A stretch of DNA of 64,000 nt from UBA5158 sp963692955 (GCA_963692955.1 OY843587.1:1674001-1738000), one strand, 5' to 3'; shown: positions 27,401-36,422, counted from the first letter of the stretch. The notes: generated from the letters alone by a model not told the origin. Numbers and translations are program-made.

Positions 27401-28569
27401 TTTATATCCGCTTATCCAACCCTAACATCAAAAATGCGAAAGAAAGATTATTAGAAGACACGCTAAAAGCATATGGCTTAAATGACGATCAAATCATAAC
27501 TTTATTGAATGATGGCTGTCAGCATTTTTGTTTTATCTTTGATGGTGTCGATGAGTTAATACGAAAAGATACGAGCTATCAAAATTTTTATTTTACCAAT
27601 CACATACACCAGCGTTTTCCAAATAGTCACTGTGTTTTCACATCACGACTAGGCGCATTTGTATCCGCAAACTTTGAAGAATTATTTAAACCAATGGATA
27701 AATATGGAAAGAGTTTACCCGATAATCGTTGTGCGAAAACTATTTCCATCACCCCATTTGATGATAAAACGAAACGGTTATACATCAGTAAATATATTCG
27801 CTTAAGACCTATGATCGGTGAAGGCTTTACAAATGTCGAGACGATTATCAAGCGGCTGAAATCGATCCCTGCGTTGTATGACATTATTGGGCATCCGATT
27901 TTTATTATGATGACAATGAACGTTTTACATTTTATGGAAGCATTTTATAAAATCCACCACGAACATCTTGTAACTGAAGTAATTCAAAAAGATCTTTTTC
28001 ATATGTATACCCATCACATGTATGCACGTGCCAGTGATAAAAAGAAAGAACAAGGTATCATCAGCGTCGGTAAATTATCGGTTTATTCTATTTTATTAGA
28101 ATTCAGTATTAGTCTCGCCCAAGCTATGCAAGAAAGTGGTTTGATGGAAATAAGTGAAGAAGCTTTATTTTCCGATAATCCTTTTGGTGATATCACAATA
28201 ATCTCGAATAAATTAGACAAATTTAAAAAGTTTTTTTGCACTGTTTACGACACTACCATTTACAAACGTGAAGAACATTTTCACATGTTCAAAATTGGCC
28301 GTGAAGGCTGTGATTTATTACGCGCGCGCGGCACGCCAGGTAATTACACGCACGCGTTTTTGCATGATGAATTTCGCTCCTATTTTGCGAACTTATTACC
28401 TCAGGTCATCACCCATGGCCGTCGCAAAGAAATCCAAGAATTTATCGATAATTATATTTTGAAATTAGCGCTTAGCGAACAACCGTCGATCACTTCTCAT
28501 AGCCTATTCAAGCCAGAGGAAATAAAGCAAGTTGAAAGTATCGCTCCAACACCGGCATTGCAAAAATGA
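24436..28569 (+). CDS. Adenylation-carrier-thioesterase protein fused to a NACHT NTPase
   Basis: A 1,377-residue multidomain protein. Adenylation domain (about 20-520): A3 HNTSGSTSTPK (171-181), A5 NGYGPSE (near 306), A7 TRD (near 402), A8 GRLDKQVKVKG (near 423). The A4 segment SFDAHLAEM keeps the Asp that contacts an alpha-amino group, so an amino acid substrate is likely. Carrier domain: LGGES with phosphopantetheine site Ser569. Thioesterase (about 632-900): nucleophile GWSAGG, Ser703. There is no condensation domain. Then a NACHT/STAND NTPase: Walker A AEAGSGKT (959-966), Walker B FIFDGVDE (1033-1040), and a C-terminal YTHAFLHDEFRSYF helix typical of NACHT. NRPS modules assemble peptides; NACHT modules are oligomerising switches. 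I know of no described A-T-TE-NACHT fusion. The stop overlaps the next start (ATGA). Confidence 0.9.
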   Translation: MLRSPLEDKSAPTIQHFYQLIERYAEDSNTRDRIAIFQNDAHKITYRELNKRANQLANYLVASNYGRAETRIGLFFHLSVDYYVCLLAIMKAGLSFVALSPSTTQTSRLKMYATQSEIEILLVSEELKNHPLVNFFQVKHIVLKTLNDSLLSSPDTNPQTLVKLEQLAYIHNTSGSTSTPKQVLINHAGLLNCATDLITRLAITEKDKIAAYADISFDAHLAEMMMTLGAGAALYIIPLETRVNFVALARYYNAHSITVTTWVPSVLRYLAPESFPTLRVLLSTGEAAVIPHIEAWCNYNKNLLFVNGYGPSEVSIATSIAVLKPGDPIHIGTAIKGLNIYVLETEPKNISAPQWVQPDEKGEMYISGAGVGRGYTNKRLSDERFRMIDDPDHPAKKIRVYQTRDVAKYEITADKSYRFYALGRLDKQVKVKGMLIALEEHEALLVNDLVVHAQVNPQMNSVIPDFIAYLQVKPGFDLYEYQRSVAKLLPGGVAPSRWVIVDEPLFNASGKNDLKSSNKPSVRAQSHSSLAPSTGLEIELAEIFRENLKISEPFNFTVDDDYYMLGGESLQLANLLTVLRARFQLKLSSDEFKRHASIAALARCINRLNNENEKLNQPTLLSKPSNSTLTPVFLLHALLGNAEQDYEKLSKQWPNERPLYGITSRTFKNTSDMDIDLEAIASDYIASIKSIQPHGPYILTGWSAGGLIAYAICQQLSEQKETAFLHMIDSEALSIYRAKNRAEYAEYLFDLFEHKLKSFLDIATASIDKQTLASLPKTRQIYVFFQNLLAAVTSNDAALLQMRKGHIATIRNTLLAILHYTEANKIEQARLWAATMTQTKHRDKQLGWLESQISFADVTALDGDHESIILEPNSAKLLATKLEDAIFKQLKAFELKEIIQQLKLKQLAYVAGTQDNDLYTPLEGCYDLAEPNYQRFNLLSDIVMPFINDPNKTTLLILAEAGSGKTKFSEYLTEYLWLSAAAKSELIPIYIRLSNPNIKNAKERLLEDTLKAYGLNDDQIITLLNDGCQHFCFIFDGVDELIRKDTSYQNFYFTNHIHQRFPNSHCVFTSRLGAFVSANFEELFKPMDKYGKSLPDNRCAKTISITPFDDKTKRLYISKYIRLRPMIGEGFTNVETIIKRLKSIPALYDIIGHPIFIMMTMNVLHFMEAFYKIHHEHLVTEVIQKDLFHMYTHHMYARASDKKKEQGIISVGKLSVYSILLEFSISLAQAMQESGLMEISEEALFSDNPFGDITIISNKLDKFKKFFCTVYDTTIYKREEHFHMFKIGREGCDLLRARGTPGNYTHAFLHDEFRSYFANLLPQVITHGRRKEIQEFIDNYILKLALSEQPSITSHSLFKPEEIKQVESIAPTPALQK

Positions 28570-31500
28570 AAGCGATAGAAATAATTAGGCAGCATCAACG
28601 CTTACAGAAAATAGCTCAAGCTAATTCATTTCCTGTAATTAAACTTTCTGATCATCCGAAACTTCTTGCCGAGACTAAAGAAGATTTTCGAATGCCTCTA
28701 CTTAAGACTATCCGTTTTTTGATCGAACACCTAAAAGTAAATTGCGAACCGGATAAATTTGAATATTGGGGCTATTATCAATTAAATTGCTGCATGTACA
28801 CTTATGCAGTCGCAGTGAAGTTACATGAAAATCACACTAATACATTAGATTTCGACAATGATGACGATCCCTTTGTTACACGAATCGCTGATGATTGGGA
28901 ACGCTTTTTTGACTTTGAGAATTCTACCACTGAACTAATTGGCAAAACATGCCCTTGGATGGTGCTTAACGATAATAAGTTATCCTTACCAAAAAGTATT
29001 ATTGATTTTAGCGTCCAATTACAATTAATGGGGTCAACTAGTATAGAGCGCTTAATTCATTTCGATATGTACACCCATTTACCGTTCATTAACGGTATGG
29101 AAAGTATGGAAAATTTATGCAGATGTTTAAATCGTGACGTAAAGGACTCTATTAGCAATAAACATTTAGCAGCCGATGTTATAAACGGTGATTTGCACGG
29201 ACATCAATTACTCGCTTTAGTTTATTTATCAATTAAACTGAGAAGCTTTGAAAAAATCGCTTCTAACGCTTTAACCATATTAGTACTGGCTAAGTATCCG
29301 TTATCTGGAAGAAAGTTTGATGGTGTACAAATACCTTATGCAGATTTAAGTTTCGGTAATTTCGATAATTCTAGTTTTCGTAATGCTAATCTCAATTATG
29401 TTAAAGCAACTGGAGCTTCGTTCCGCAACGCTGATTTTACCAATGCTTCAAGGATTGGATTAGAAACACAAGTAAAAGCTGGTATCAATTCAAGTTTTAG
29501 AAATATAGGAAAATGTCTTTTTTCTCAAGATTATAAATATGTTTTTTTTGTTTCATATAGATCAATACAAATGTGGAATTACTCAGAAAATATGATTCTA
29601 AAAACTTTTTCGATAGGTAATCGTGATATTGGCAGATGCATAGATACATTCATGATAAATGGATGTTCCTATATAGTTGCAAGTGATTCATCTGGTGCTA
29701 TTTATGTATGGAATTGTGAAGCAGATAATTTTTCTCCATTTTTAAAAAAGGGTGTGTTAAATCAGACTATCGCAGGTGCTTATTATTCTTTACATACACA
29801 AACAATCATTATCGTCTCAAATATAGAATCCAATGTAGAAATACTTTCATGGAATTTTAAAAATAATGAAACGCGAGTATTGGAATCGTTTTCTACCAAT
29901 AATTTTAGCAGCGTATATCTACGCACAAAACTATCTCCAAAAGGTAAGATACTTGTCAACCAGGTAAATGGCAATATAGAGATTTTCAATTTCGAAACTT
30001 ACAAACACATTACCTATGAGTATACTTTTTCTGTAAGCGATTTCGCATTTTCGCCTAATGAAAAATTATGTGCTGCAGATATTGTGAACTCTAAGCGTGC
30101 GCGCAATATTTTATTAATTGATATAGAATCGAACTCAGAGATTATAATGAGTGATCCGAATATCACAGATTCTATTTCTTCCGTATGCTTTTCACCAGAT
30201 AATAATTATCTGATCACTGGTCACATTAATTCTAATATATTTTTATGGAGTATAAAAGATCTGAACGTTGTTGGTGTAATGGATCTAAGTTATCAGCTTC
30301 CTAAATCAATAAAACGTGTGAATTCACACCCAGCTAAAAATATCAGCTTTATCATTTACGATAAAGAAAATTATCTTACCGCAACCCTGCATGAAAGGCT
30401 AATGATTTGGAAATATGACAAATCCCTATTTATCCCTTTTAACAAAGATTCTGAGCATAAATTAAAAATATCAATTGCATCAAATAACGATATTTGCGTG
30501 ACCTGTAATGATGAAGAAATTTTATTTATAATTTATAAAACTAATAATATAGTAAATAAACCAGACTGCTTAGTTCTTCCTGAAAATGATCCATATAGTG
30601 ATTATACTTTAATGGTTTACGATACTACTCTAAATAAAAAAATCATCACTTATACTGAAACTCAACCGTTAGACAATAACCTTCCTTTGGATACAAAACA
30701 TATTATTACCGCTTCTGGATCTCATAGCTGGTTACTTCGTATCAATGCATATAATAAAAGGTCAGATTATGTTATTGAAAGTGATGCACCTGGAAATAGA
30801 ACATATATTCATGACCAGATAACTGGCTTACCGAAAAAGAGCCGCCAACAACTTATCGATATGAACATAACGACGGTTCAAGCAATTAGAGCCAATTCGA
30901 ATATAGATAGGATGCTTTCTTATGTATTTATAGCGTCTATGTCTGGGTTGTCTAGCGGTTATTTTGAAACTATTCAAAAAATTAAATTAAAAAAATCTGC
31001 CAAATGTTATTTCTTTTCCAGAGATCTTCTTTATAAAGATATAGCACAAAATCTTAATAAAAAATATGATCGAGCAATGATTACAATTAATAATAGCGAA
31101 AATATAATTTGTATTTGGTCGATCCGCAAAATATATAATGATGATTCAGAAATTCATATTTGGGAAGTGATTGATAAATCGAATTTTGTGTATGCTTATG
31201 ATGCTCTAGCACTCACCTCGGAAACGCTTTTATTAGCTTTAAGATGGAAAATAAATAAAAATCTGTTTGCTAATGGCATCGATTTGCAAGGCGCGATTAT
31301 TCTTAAAAGTTTTTATCAGCATTTAAACCGAACTGAAGAGTATGTCCCTACTTATTATATAGAGGGATTAAAAAGTTCTACGAACGCAAGAAAATCAAAT
31401 TTATCACTTAAAGATATCGCAAAAATCAAACTAACTCAGCTACATGCTAGTGCCGATCCAAATCATATCATCATTCAAAAATTCGCTGACATAATAGAAA

Positions 31501-31718
31501 AAATAGCTAAATATGACGATGTAGACACATTACGATTCTTAGAATCATGTCTCAACACCGATTTATCAGTCCCATACAATCATTACAAACTACACTTTGC
31601 CAATAATCAAAATTCGTTATTCAGTAAAAATCACAACCCGAAAAGGCCATATCAAAATGAAATCATTAGCCCAGATCATTCAGATAAAAGAATATCAACT
31701 AAACGCAAGTATTTCTAA
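28566..31718 (+). CDS. Pentapeptide-repeat / WD40 protein, NACHT partner
   Basis: A 1,050-residue protein translationally coupled (ATGA) to the NRPS-NACHT gene. Residues 1-250 form a helical domain shared with the next gene (DDDPF...WERFF, LPFINGMESMENL, LNRDV, SNALTILVLA). Residues about 255-292 are pentapeptide-like repeats (ADLSFGNFDNSSFRNANL). From about 320 to 620 are degenerate WD40 repeats (IYVWN, NIFLWSIKDL, LMIWKYDKS). The next 200 residues have lost clear repeats. The C-terminus ends HSDKRISTKRKYF, a basic cluster. In many bacteria NACHT, pentapeptide and WD40 modules occur in one chain; here they are split over adjacent genes, so complex formation is likely. Base composition is more AT-rich than the paralogue by eye. 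Confidence 0.8.
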   Translation: MKAIEIIRQHQRLQKIAQANSFPVIKLSDHPKLLAETKEDFRMPLLKTIRFLIEHLKVNCEPDKFEYWGYYQLNCCMYTYAVAVKLHENHTNTLDFDNDDDPFVTRIADDWERFFDFENSTTELIGKTCPWMVLNDNKLSLPKSIIDFSVQLQLMGSTSIERLIHFDMYTHLPFINGMESMENLCRCLNRDVKDSISNKHLAADVINGDLHGHQLLALVYLSIKLRSFEKIASNALTILVLAKYPLSGRKFDGVQIPYADLSFGNFDNSSFRNANLNYVKATGASFRNADFTNASRIGLETQVKAGINSSFRNIGKCLFSQDYKYVFFVSYRSIQMWNYSENMILKTFSIGNRDIGRCIDTFMINGCSYIVASDSSGAIYVWNCEADNFSPFLKKGVLNQTIAGAYYSLHTQTIIIVSNIESNVEILSWNFKNNETRVLESFSTNNFSSVYLRTKLSPKGKILVNQVNGNIEIFNFETYKHITYEYTFSVSDFAFSPNEKLCAADIVNSKRARNILLIDIESNSEIIMSDPNITDSISSVCFSPDNNYLITGHINSNIFLWSIKDLNVVGVMDLSYQLPKSIKRVNSHPAKNISFIIYDKENYLTATLHERLMIWKYDKSLFIPFNKDSEHKLKISIASNNDICVTCNDEEILFIIYKTNNIVNKPDCLVLPENDPYSDYTLMVYDTTLNKKIITYTETQPLDNNLPLDTKHIITASGSHSWLLRINAYNKRSDYVIESDAPGNRTYIHDQITGLPKKSRQQLIDMNITTVQAIRANSNIDRMLSYVFIASMSGLSSGYFETIQKIKLKKSAKCYFFSRDLLYKDIAQNLNKKYDRAMITINNSENIICIWSIRKIYNDDSEIHIWEVIDKSNFVYAYDALALTSETLLLALRWKINKNLFANGIDLQGAIILKSFYQHLNRTEEYVPTYYIEGLKSSTNARKSNLSLKDIAKIKLTQLHASADPNHIIIQKFADIIEKIAKYDDVDTLRFLESCLNTDLSVPYNHYKLHFANNQNSLFSKNHNPKRPYQNEIISPDHSDKRISTKRKYF

Positions 31719-34700
31719 AGTTCCTACCACAGAAAATGAATTGCAAGCATGGTTCACTACCAATGTTCCGCCTGACCGGGTAGAACACTGCTGGGTATAT
31801 ATTTATGCGGTAGCGTTAAGATTAAAAGAAAAGAACAAAATAATAATTGATTTCAACGACGATGATCCCTTCGCGACACTTTCAGTACTTGAAGAATGGG
31901 AACGATTTTTTAAGTTTGATGACAATTTAACTAGAATGTATGGGCTACCGTGCCCTTGGCAAGTGATAAGTGATACCGTGTTAACCCTCCCACAAGCTAT
32001 TATTGATTATTGCATCACTGCAAAAAAATATAATCTCGAAAAATATCGCTTGCCATTTATTAATGGTGATGAAGGCCTAGAAATCCTAAGCCAACGCTTA
32101 AATCGAAATGTAGCCGATGTGAGTAGCAATAGACAACTAGCCGCCGATATTATGCTGAAAGATATTTCGGTAGATGACTTTCTACGTTTAGTCTATGCGT
32201 CCAAAGGTAACTATACTAAAGGATTTCAAGAAATAGCCGCTAATTCCCTGAGTATTTTAGTCATGGCCAAGGTTCCTATGACATGCAAAGACTTCAGCTT
32301 TATCAAAATACCTTTCGCTAATTTGAGTTATGGAAATTTTGACAGTACTAGCTTCCGCGGCGCCGACCTTACCAATGTGATTGCCACCGGAGCTTGGTTT
32401 CGTAACACAGATTTTTCTCACGCATCAATGAGAGGGTTCGCGACGCAGGAAGTCATCGGTCTTAAGAATAATTTTAATCACATTGGAGACTGCAAAGTAA
32501 TTGGCGATGATATTTTTTTTAGTACCAATAAATCTGTTCAAATGTGGAATTATTCTCAGCATCAATGTATAAAACAATTTGATGGGCACACAGAGGTTGT
32601 CATACGCATCGATACATTTATGCTCGAAGACGAACGCTATGTCGTCTCGGCTGATAGTAATGGAACTCTTCATATTTGGAATAGCGCCTTTCAAGGAGCA
32701 GGCAAGTCTAGCCCTTACAAATCATTTACTGAGGTTAAAGAATTTGTCAGCGGCTGTTATTACTCTAAACTCACGCAGACTATTATAATCGCTTACAAAC
32801 ATAAAATTATTTCGTGGGACTTCCAAAAAGATGAATACCAAGTCTTGAATACTTTTCAGAAAGAAATTGGTATCAGAACTAAGCTCTCACCCAACGGTAA
32901 ACTACTCGCCTATGAATATAAAGACGCTGTCGTATTTTTTAATTTGCAGTCCAATAAAATCGACGCGTCCTATCCTATTCCTACAGGTATTGGCAGTATC
33001 GCATTTTCAGCCGATGAAAAGTATTGCGCGGTTGGCTACGGACAATTACTAAACGCGGCTAAGCATGGTTCAATTTTATTAATCGGTTTAGAAAATTCTA
33101 AAACAACAACGCTCAGTCATGCCAAAATCAATCAGAATGTCACCTCACTTTGTTTTACGCCAGACGACAAATATATCGTTACCGGGCATTCTGATTCTGA
33201 AATTATCTTATGGCAGATAGCCCAGCTAGAAGCGGTAGGTATCTTAGAAAAAAGTTATTTCTCTCCTCAGTCCATAAAACGAACTTTTTCAGTGCCCGCT
33301 AACAATATTAGTTTTATCATCAAAGATAATGAATATTCTCTGACGGCTACTTTTAAAGAAAAGTTAATGACATGGAAGTATAATCTTTCACTGTTCGTCT
33401 CTTTAGATACTTATTATGGCAAGATAATCCAATTGACTTTGTTACCGAACAAAGAAAATAGATGTGTCATCAGTACCTATAATGAAATTCGGATTATTGA
33501 TTTAACTACAGGACATACTGAAAAAAAGCTAAACGGCAGTCATCGTTTCGCTATTTCCGTAGACGGACAATATATCGCTTACACAAAAGGTAGAGCTATC
33601 GAGAATGCCACACTGGTCATATACAATTTGACTCTCGATAAAATTCATGCAACCATTCCAAATTATCCAACATTAGTGAATGATTTTGCTTTCTCAGTCA
33701 ATAATAATTTAATCGCTTCAGCGCATGAAAATTGGAAAATATTCGTTTGGGATATTGCTACAAGAAAATTAATTAATACATTTGAATCAACTTCCATTGT
33801 TAAACGGCTCAAGTTTCTGCCTAATAATTTTATTGTGTCGGCAAATTTCCAAGGGCGAATTGAAATATGGGACCAATCGAAGTTAATAAATAATTTTGGC
33901 GATGTTACGCGCGCGAATTTAGCTAATCCACTCACTAATGTATCTATTAGTGCTCTGGAGATATCTAATAACACTTCATATTTAGTATTTGGAAATCATG
34001 ACAATGGCGTGATCATAAATCATGGCCCACGCTGGGATGATCAGAATCGATTTGCTCGACATAATTCGACAGTTAAAGCAATTAGTATCTCTCCCGATAG
34101 ATCTATCATTGCGTCTGGTGGCGCGGATGGGCTCATTTGCTTATGGGGAGTTAAGCCGGCATTAGGCTATATTACTTCTACTATGGCTCACGAAGGCGTG
34201 GTTACCAACGTCTGCTTTACTCAAGACGGAAAAACACTTATTTCGTGCGGTGATGATAAAGAAATTCATGCCTGGGAATTAATTGAAAAACCGCCTGGCA
34301 GCAGACCGCACACTTATGATTTTATCAATGCTCATAACAAAATAATACTTCTCGTCTTGAAATGGCGATTAGGATCAAGATTATTTGCAAAAGACATGAA
34401 TTTACATCAAGCAGCCATGGATCAAAGAACCCATGATCTCTTTAATCAATTGGGTGCCATCGATAGTCACACTGCTTTACAAACTGAAATATATCATGCT
34501 ACCGATTGTCATAATATTTTTTCATTAACCATAAAAGATCTTTTCAAGGTGAATTTAAAAAAAAGTCATGGCGGTTTATATGGCAATAACCACGTAGTCA
34601 TAGAAGAATTTGGTGAAATGATTGAAAAAGTAATCTTGCAGGGGGACTTTGCCGCACTGTTATACATTAGAGGTAGTTTGAGCCTGCTATTAGTTGAACC

Positions 34701-35208
34701 AATCAACGAGCGTGGCCAAACGTGTTTAATGTTAGCGGCTCATCATGGACATATGCATATGGTTCATTTCCTGGTTCAACAAACCGATGGGTATTTGTTA
34801 GATATTCGCGATAAAGACGGCAATAATGCTCTCAACCACGCGGCTTTCAATAATCATTTAAATATCGTTAAATATCTTCACTCACATTCAATAGACTTAG
34901 ATAATGAAAATATTTTTGGTGTAACGCCATTACTTATCGCCGTTAATAAAAATTATTTTCCATTAGTAAGATTTTTAGTGGTGAATGGCGCGGATATCAA
35001 ACACGCCGACAAAAAAGGTAATACACCACTATCCTTGGCGAGAGAATATAGTCTTAGCGAAATGCTTCATTTTATCGTTTTGAAATTACATCATTTAATC
35101 CAGCCACCTATCTCCCTCAATCGAAACATGACATTCGCTAACAAAGTTAATTCAAAAGATGATAAACCCGCGGCACAACCAGCGTTACCAATGAAAATGT
35201 CTAAATAG
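31657..35208 (+). CDS. Pentapeptide-repeat / WD40 / ankyrin protein, NACHT partner
   Basis: A 1,183-residue paralogue of the preceding gene. I start it at MKSLAQIIQ (AAGG upstream), which overlaps the previous gene by 62 bases; an earlier TTG is unlikely. It keeps the same N-terminal domain, pentapeptide stretch (about 211-262: FANLSYGNFDSTSFRGADL) and a fuller WD40 array (about 290-880), including IFVWDIATRKL, IEIWDQSK, SGGADGLICLW and SCGDDKEIHAWEL. It gains a C-terminal ankyrin array (about 1014-1144; QTCLMLAAHHGHMHMVHFL, NNALNHAAFNNHLNIVKYL, TPLLIAVNKNYFPLVRFL). These are ligand-binding scaffolds, possibly the sensor for the NACHT switch. It ends eight bases inside the convergent ferredoxin gene. 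Confidence 0.85.
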   Translation: MKSLAQIIQIKEYQLNASISKVPTTENELQAWFTTNVPPDRVEHCWVYIYAVALRLKEKNKIIIDFNDDDPFATLSVLEEWERFFKFDDNLTRMYGLPCPWQVISDTVLTLPQAIIDYCITAKKYNLEKYRLPFINGDEGLEILSQRLNRNVADVSSNRQLAADIMLKDISVDDFLRLVYASKGNYTKGFQEIAANSLSILVMAKVPMTCKDFSFIKIPFANLSYGNFDSTSFRGADLTNVIATGAWFRNTDFSHASMRGFATQEVIGLKNNFNHIGDCKVIGDDIFFSTNKSVQMWNYSQHQCIKQFDGHTEVVIRIDTFMLEDERYVVSADSNGTLHIWNSAFQGAGKSSPYKSFTEVKEFVSGCYYSKLTQTIIIAYKHKIISWDFQKDEYQVLNTFQKEIGIRTKLSPNGKLLAYEYKDAVVFFNLQSNKIDASYPIPTGIGSIAFSADEKYCAVGYGQLLNAAKHGSILLIGLENSKTTTLSHAKINQNVTSLCFTPDDKYIVTGHSDSEIILWQIAQLEAVGILEKSYFSPQSIKRTFSVPANNISFIIKDNEYSLTATFKEKLMTWKYNLSLFVSLDTYYGKIIQLTLLPNKENRCVISTYNEIRIIDLTTGHTEKKLNGSHRFAISVDGQYIAYTKGRAIENATLVIYNLTLDKIHATIPNYPTLVNDFAFSVNNNLIASAHENWKIFVWDIATRKLINTFESTSIVKRLKFLPNNFIVSANFQGRIEIWDQSKLINNFGDVTRANLANPLTNVSISALEISNNTSYLVFGNHDNGVIINHGPRWDDQNRFARHNSTVKAISISPDRSIIASGGADGLICLWGVKPALGYITSTMAHEGVVTNVCFTQDGKTLISCGDDKEIHAWELIEKPPGSRPHTYDFINAHNKIILLVLKWRLGSRLFAKDMNLHQAAMDQRTHDLFNQLGAIDSHTALQTEIYHATDCHNIFSLTIKDLFKVNLKKSHGGLYGNNHVVIEEFGEMIEKVILQGDFAALLYIRGSLSLLLVEPINERGQTCLMLAAHHGHMHMVHFLVQQTDGYLLDIRDKDGNNALNHAAFNNHLNIVKYLHSHSIDLDNENIFGVTPLLIAVNKNYFPLVRFLVVNGADIKHADKKGNTPLSLAREYSLSEMLHFIVLKLHHLIQPPISLNRNMTFANKVNSKDDKPAAQPALPMKMSK

Positions 35209-35581
35209 CACAGACAGCGTCTGTCGATGCTTGCCACTGCGATAAAATATATTCTTGCACCGGTATGCCTTTAATTATATGTTCTTGGATAATGAGTTCC
35301 AACACCGCCGGTGTGCAAGAGTGATACCAAATTCCTTCGGGATACACCACTGCAATAGGCCCTCGTTGACAAACACGGAAACAATCGACTTTGGAACGGT
35401 AGATTTGACCACGGTCACTTAATTTCAGCTCCGCTAAGCGAGACTTTAAATAATCCCAAGATTCTAAACCAGCGATAATATCGCAACATTTTGGTTTCGT
35501 TTGGTCGCAACATAAAAAAATATGTCTATCGATATTTTTCAACCCTAATTGATTCACTTTACGTTGCAGATCTTCATCCAC
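35201..35581 (-). CDS. Thioredoxin-fold [2Fe-2S] ferredoxin
   Basis: A 126-residue ferredoxin of the thioredoxin-like [2Fe-2S] type. It has paired cysteines CC at 24-25 and CC at 32-33, then VDCFRVC with Cys67 and Cys71 as the second pair, and the family segment GPIAVVYPEGIWY. It carries single electrons in the cytosol. As the last gene of the biosynthetic operon, overlapping the thioesterase gene by eight bases, it may supply electrons to the diiron oxygenase or the halogenase; this is inference. Its own 3' end overlaps the convergent WD40 gene by eight bases. Confidence 0.85.
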   Translation of the reverse strand: MDEDLQRKVNQLGLKNIDRHIFLCCDQTKPKCCDIIAGLESWDYLKSRLAELKLSDRGQIYRSKVDCFRVCQRGPIAVVYPEGIWYHSCTPAVLELIIQEHIIKGIPVQEYILSQWQASTDAVCAI

Positions 35582-36323
35582 TTGTCACCTCACTATTAAT
35601 TTCAATATCGATTAAATCCATAAATACTGAAAATCTATCGCGCATAAAAAAATGTCCGCCCGGGATAAAATGCGTCGTTAATGGATAGTGAGTATGCTCG
35701 CCCCACTCCACTAATTTCGAATGATCGAGCAACGTATCGCCGTGACCATTAATAATGGAAATTGCTAACGGCCGCTTTATCCGCGGTAACGCGTAAATCG
35801 TGCTATTCAATTGATAATCGGCGCGCATTTTCGGGAGATATTGACGCAGAAAATTTTTATCATTTGAAATGCTATGCTGCGCTGAATTTAATTGCATTAA
35901 ATAATGTAATAACTCATCGTCATTAAAAGCACTTACCGGATTAAGTCCCGCGTAATGCGGTGGCATCCGTCCGGATGCGATTATCTTTTTGGGTAATGAA
36001 GATTGACGCTTATGCAGTTTTTCATACGTATGCATAGCGAGCCCAGCGCCCATGCTATGGCCATAGAATAATGTCGGTAAGGTAAATTCAAACGGCAACG
36101 CTGGTAAAATATTGTCCACACATTCTTGCGCAGATGTCAGCAAAGGCTCATCGATGCGGCTTTCACGTCCGGGTAATTTTAATGCCCAAATATTCACTGC
36201 GGACTTTAATTGCCGCCAGGGCATAAACGCCGACGCCGCGCCACCGCCCCAGGGAAAACAAATAATGTTTTGTGTGGGGTTAGCAACGGTTTTGATCGGC
36301 ATAAACCAGTTTTTGGCTACCAT
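35574..36323 (-). CDS. Type II thioesterase
   Basis: A 249-residue alpha/beta hydrolase of the type II thioesterase family that accompanies NRPS/PKS systems. Diagnostic: CFPWGGGAASAF (22-33), LKLPGRESR (49-56), nucleophile GHSMG (88-92, Ser90), Asp196 (GHGDTLL) and His224 (GGHFF). It removes stalled or finished acyl groups from carrier proteins, and could release the modified amino acid here. I choose ATG 36323 (GGAA upstream) over a TTG four codons earlier. A 99-base gap with an inverted repeat separates it from the AlaX-OTU gene. Confidence 0.9.
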   Translation of the reverse strand: MVAKNWFMPIKTVANPTQNIICFPWGGGAASAFMPWRQLKSAVNIWALKLPGRESRIDEPLLTSAQECVDNILPALPFEFTLPTLFYGHSMGAGLAMHTYEKLHKRQSSLPKKIIASGRMPPHYAGLNPVSAFNDDELLHYLMQLNSAQHSISNDKNFLRQYLPKMRADYQLNSTIYALPRIKRPLAISIINGHGDTLLDHSKLVEWGEHTHYPLTTHFIPGGHFFMRDRFSVFMDLIDIEINSEVTSG

Positions 36324-36340
36324 GTGGGGTTCCAATCGTC

Positions 36341-36417
36341 GCCTATGCTGCGCAGCGTAATACAGAGAATCTAGACCAACAATTTTTTCCCCGTCTTCCG
36401 CTGCGCTGCATATGGGC
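36341..36417. repeat. Inverted repeat inside the biosynthetic operon
   Basis: Arms GCCTATGCTGCGCAGCG (36341-36357) and CGCTGCGCTGCATATGGGC (36399-36417) are inverted copies with a small indel. They fill most of the only sizeable gap in the operon. Possibly a dispersed REP-like element or an attenuator that lowers expression of the last two genes. Confidence 0.55.
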
Positions 36418-36422
36418 TACGC

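Noticed and set aside
24436..28569. Condensation domain in the NRPS-like protein
   Set aside because: No HHxxxDG motif; the chain begins directly with the adenylation domain.
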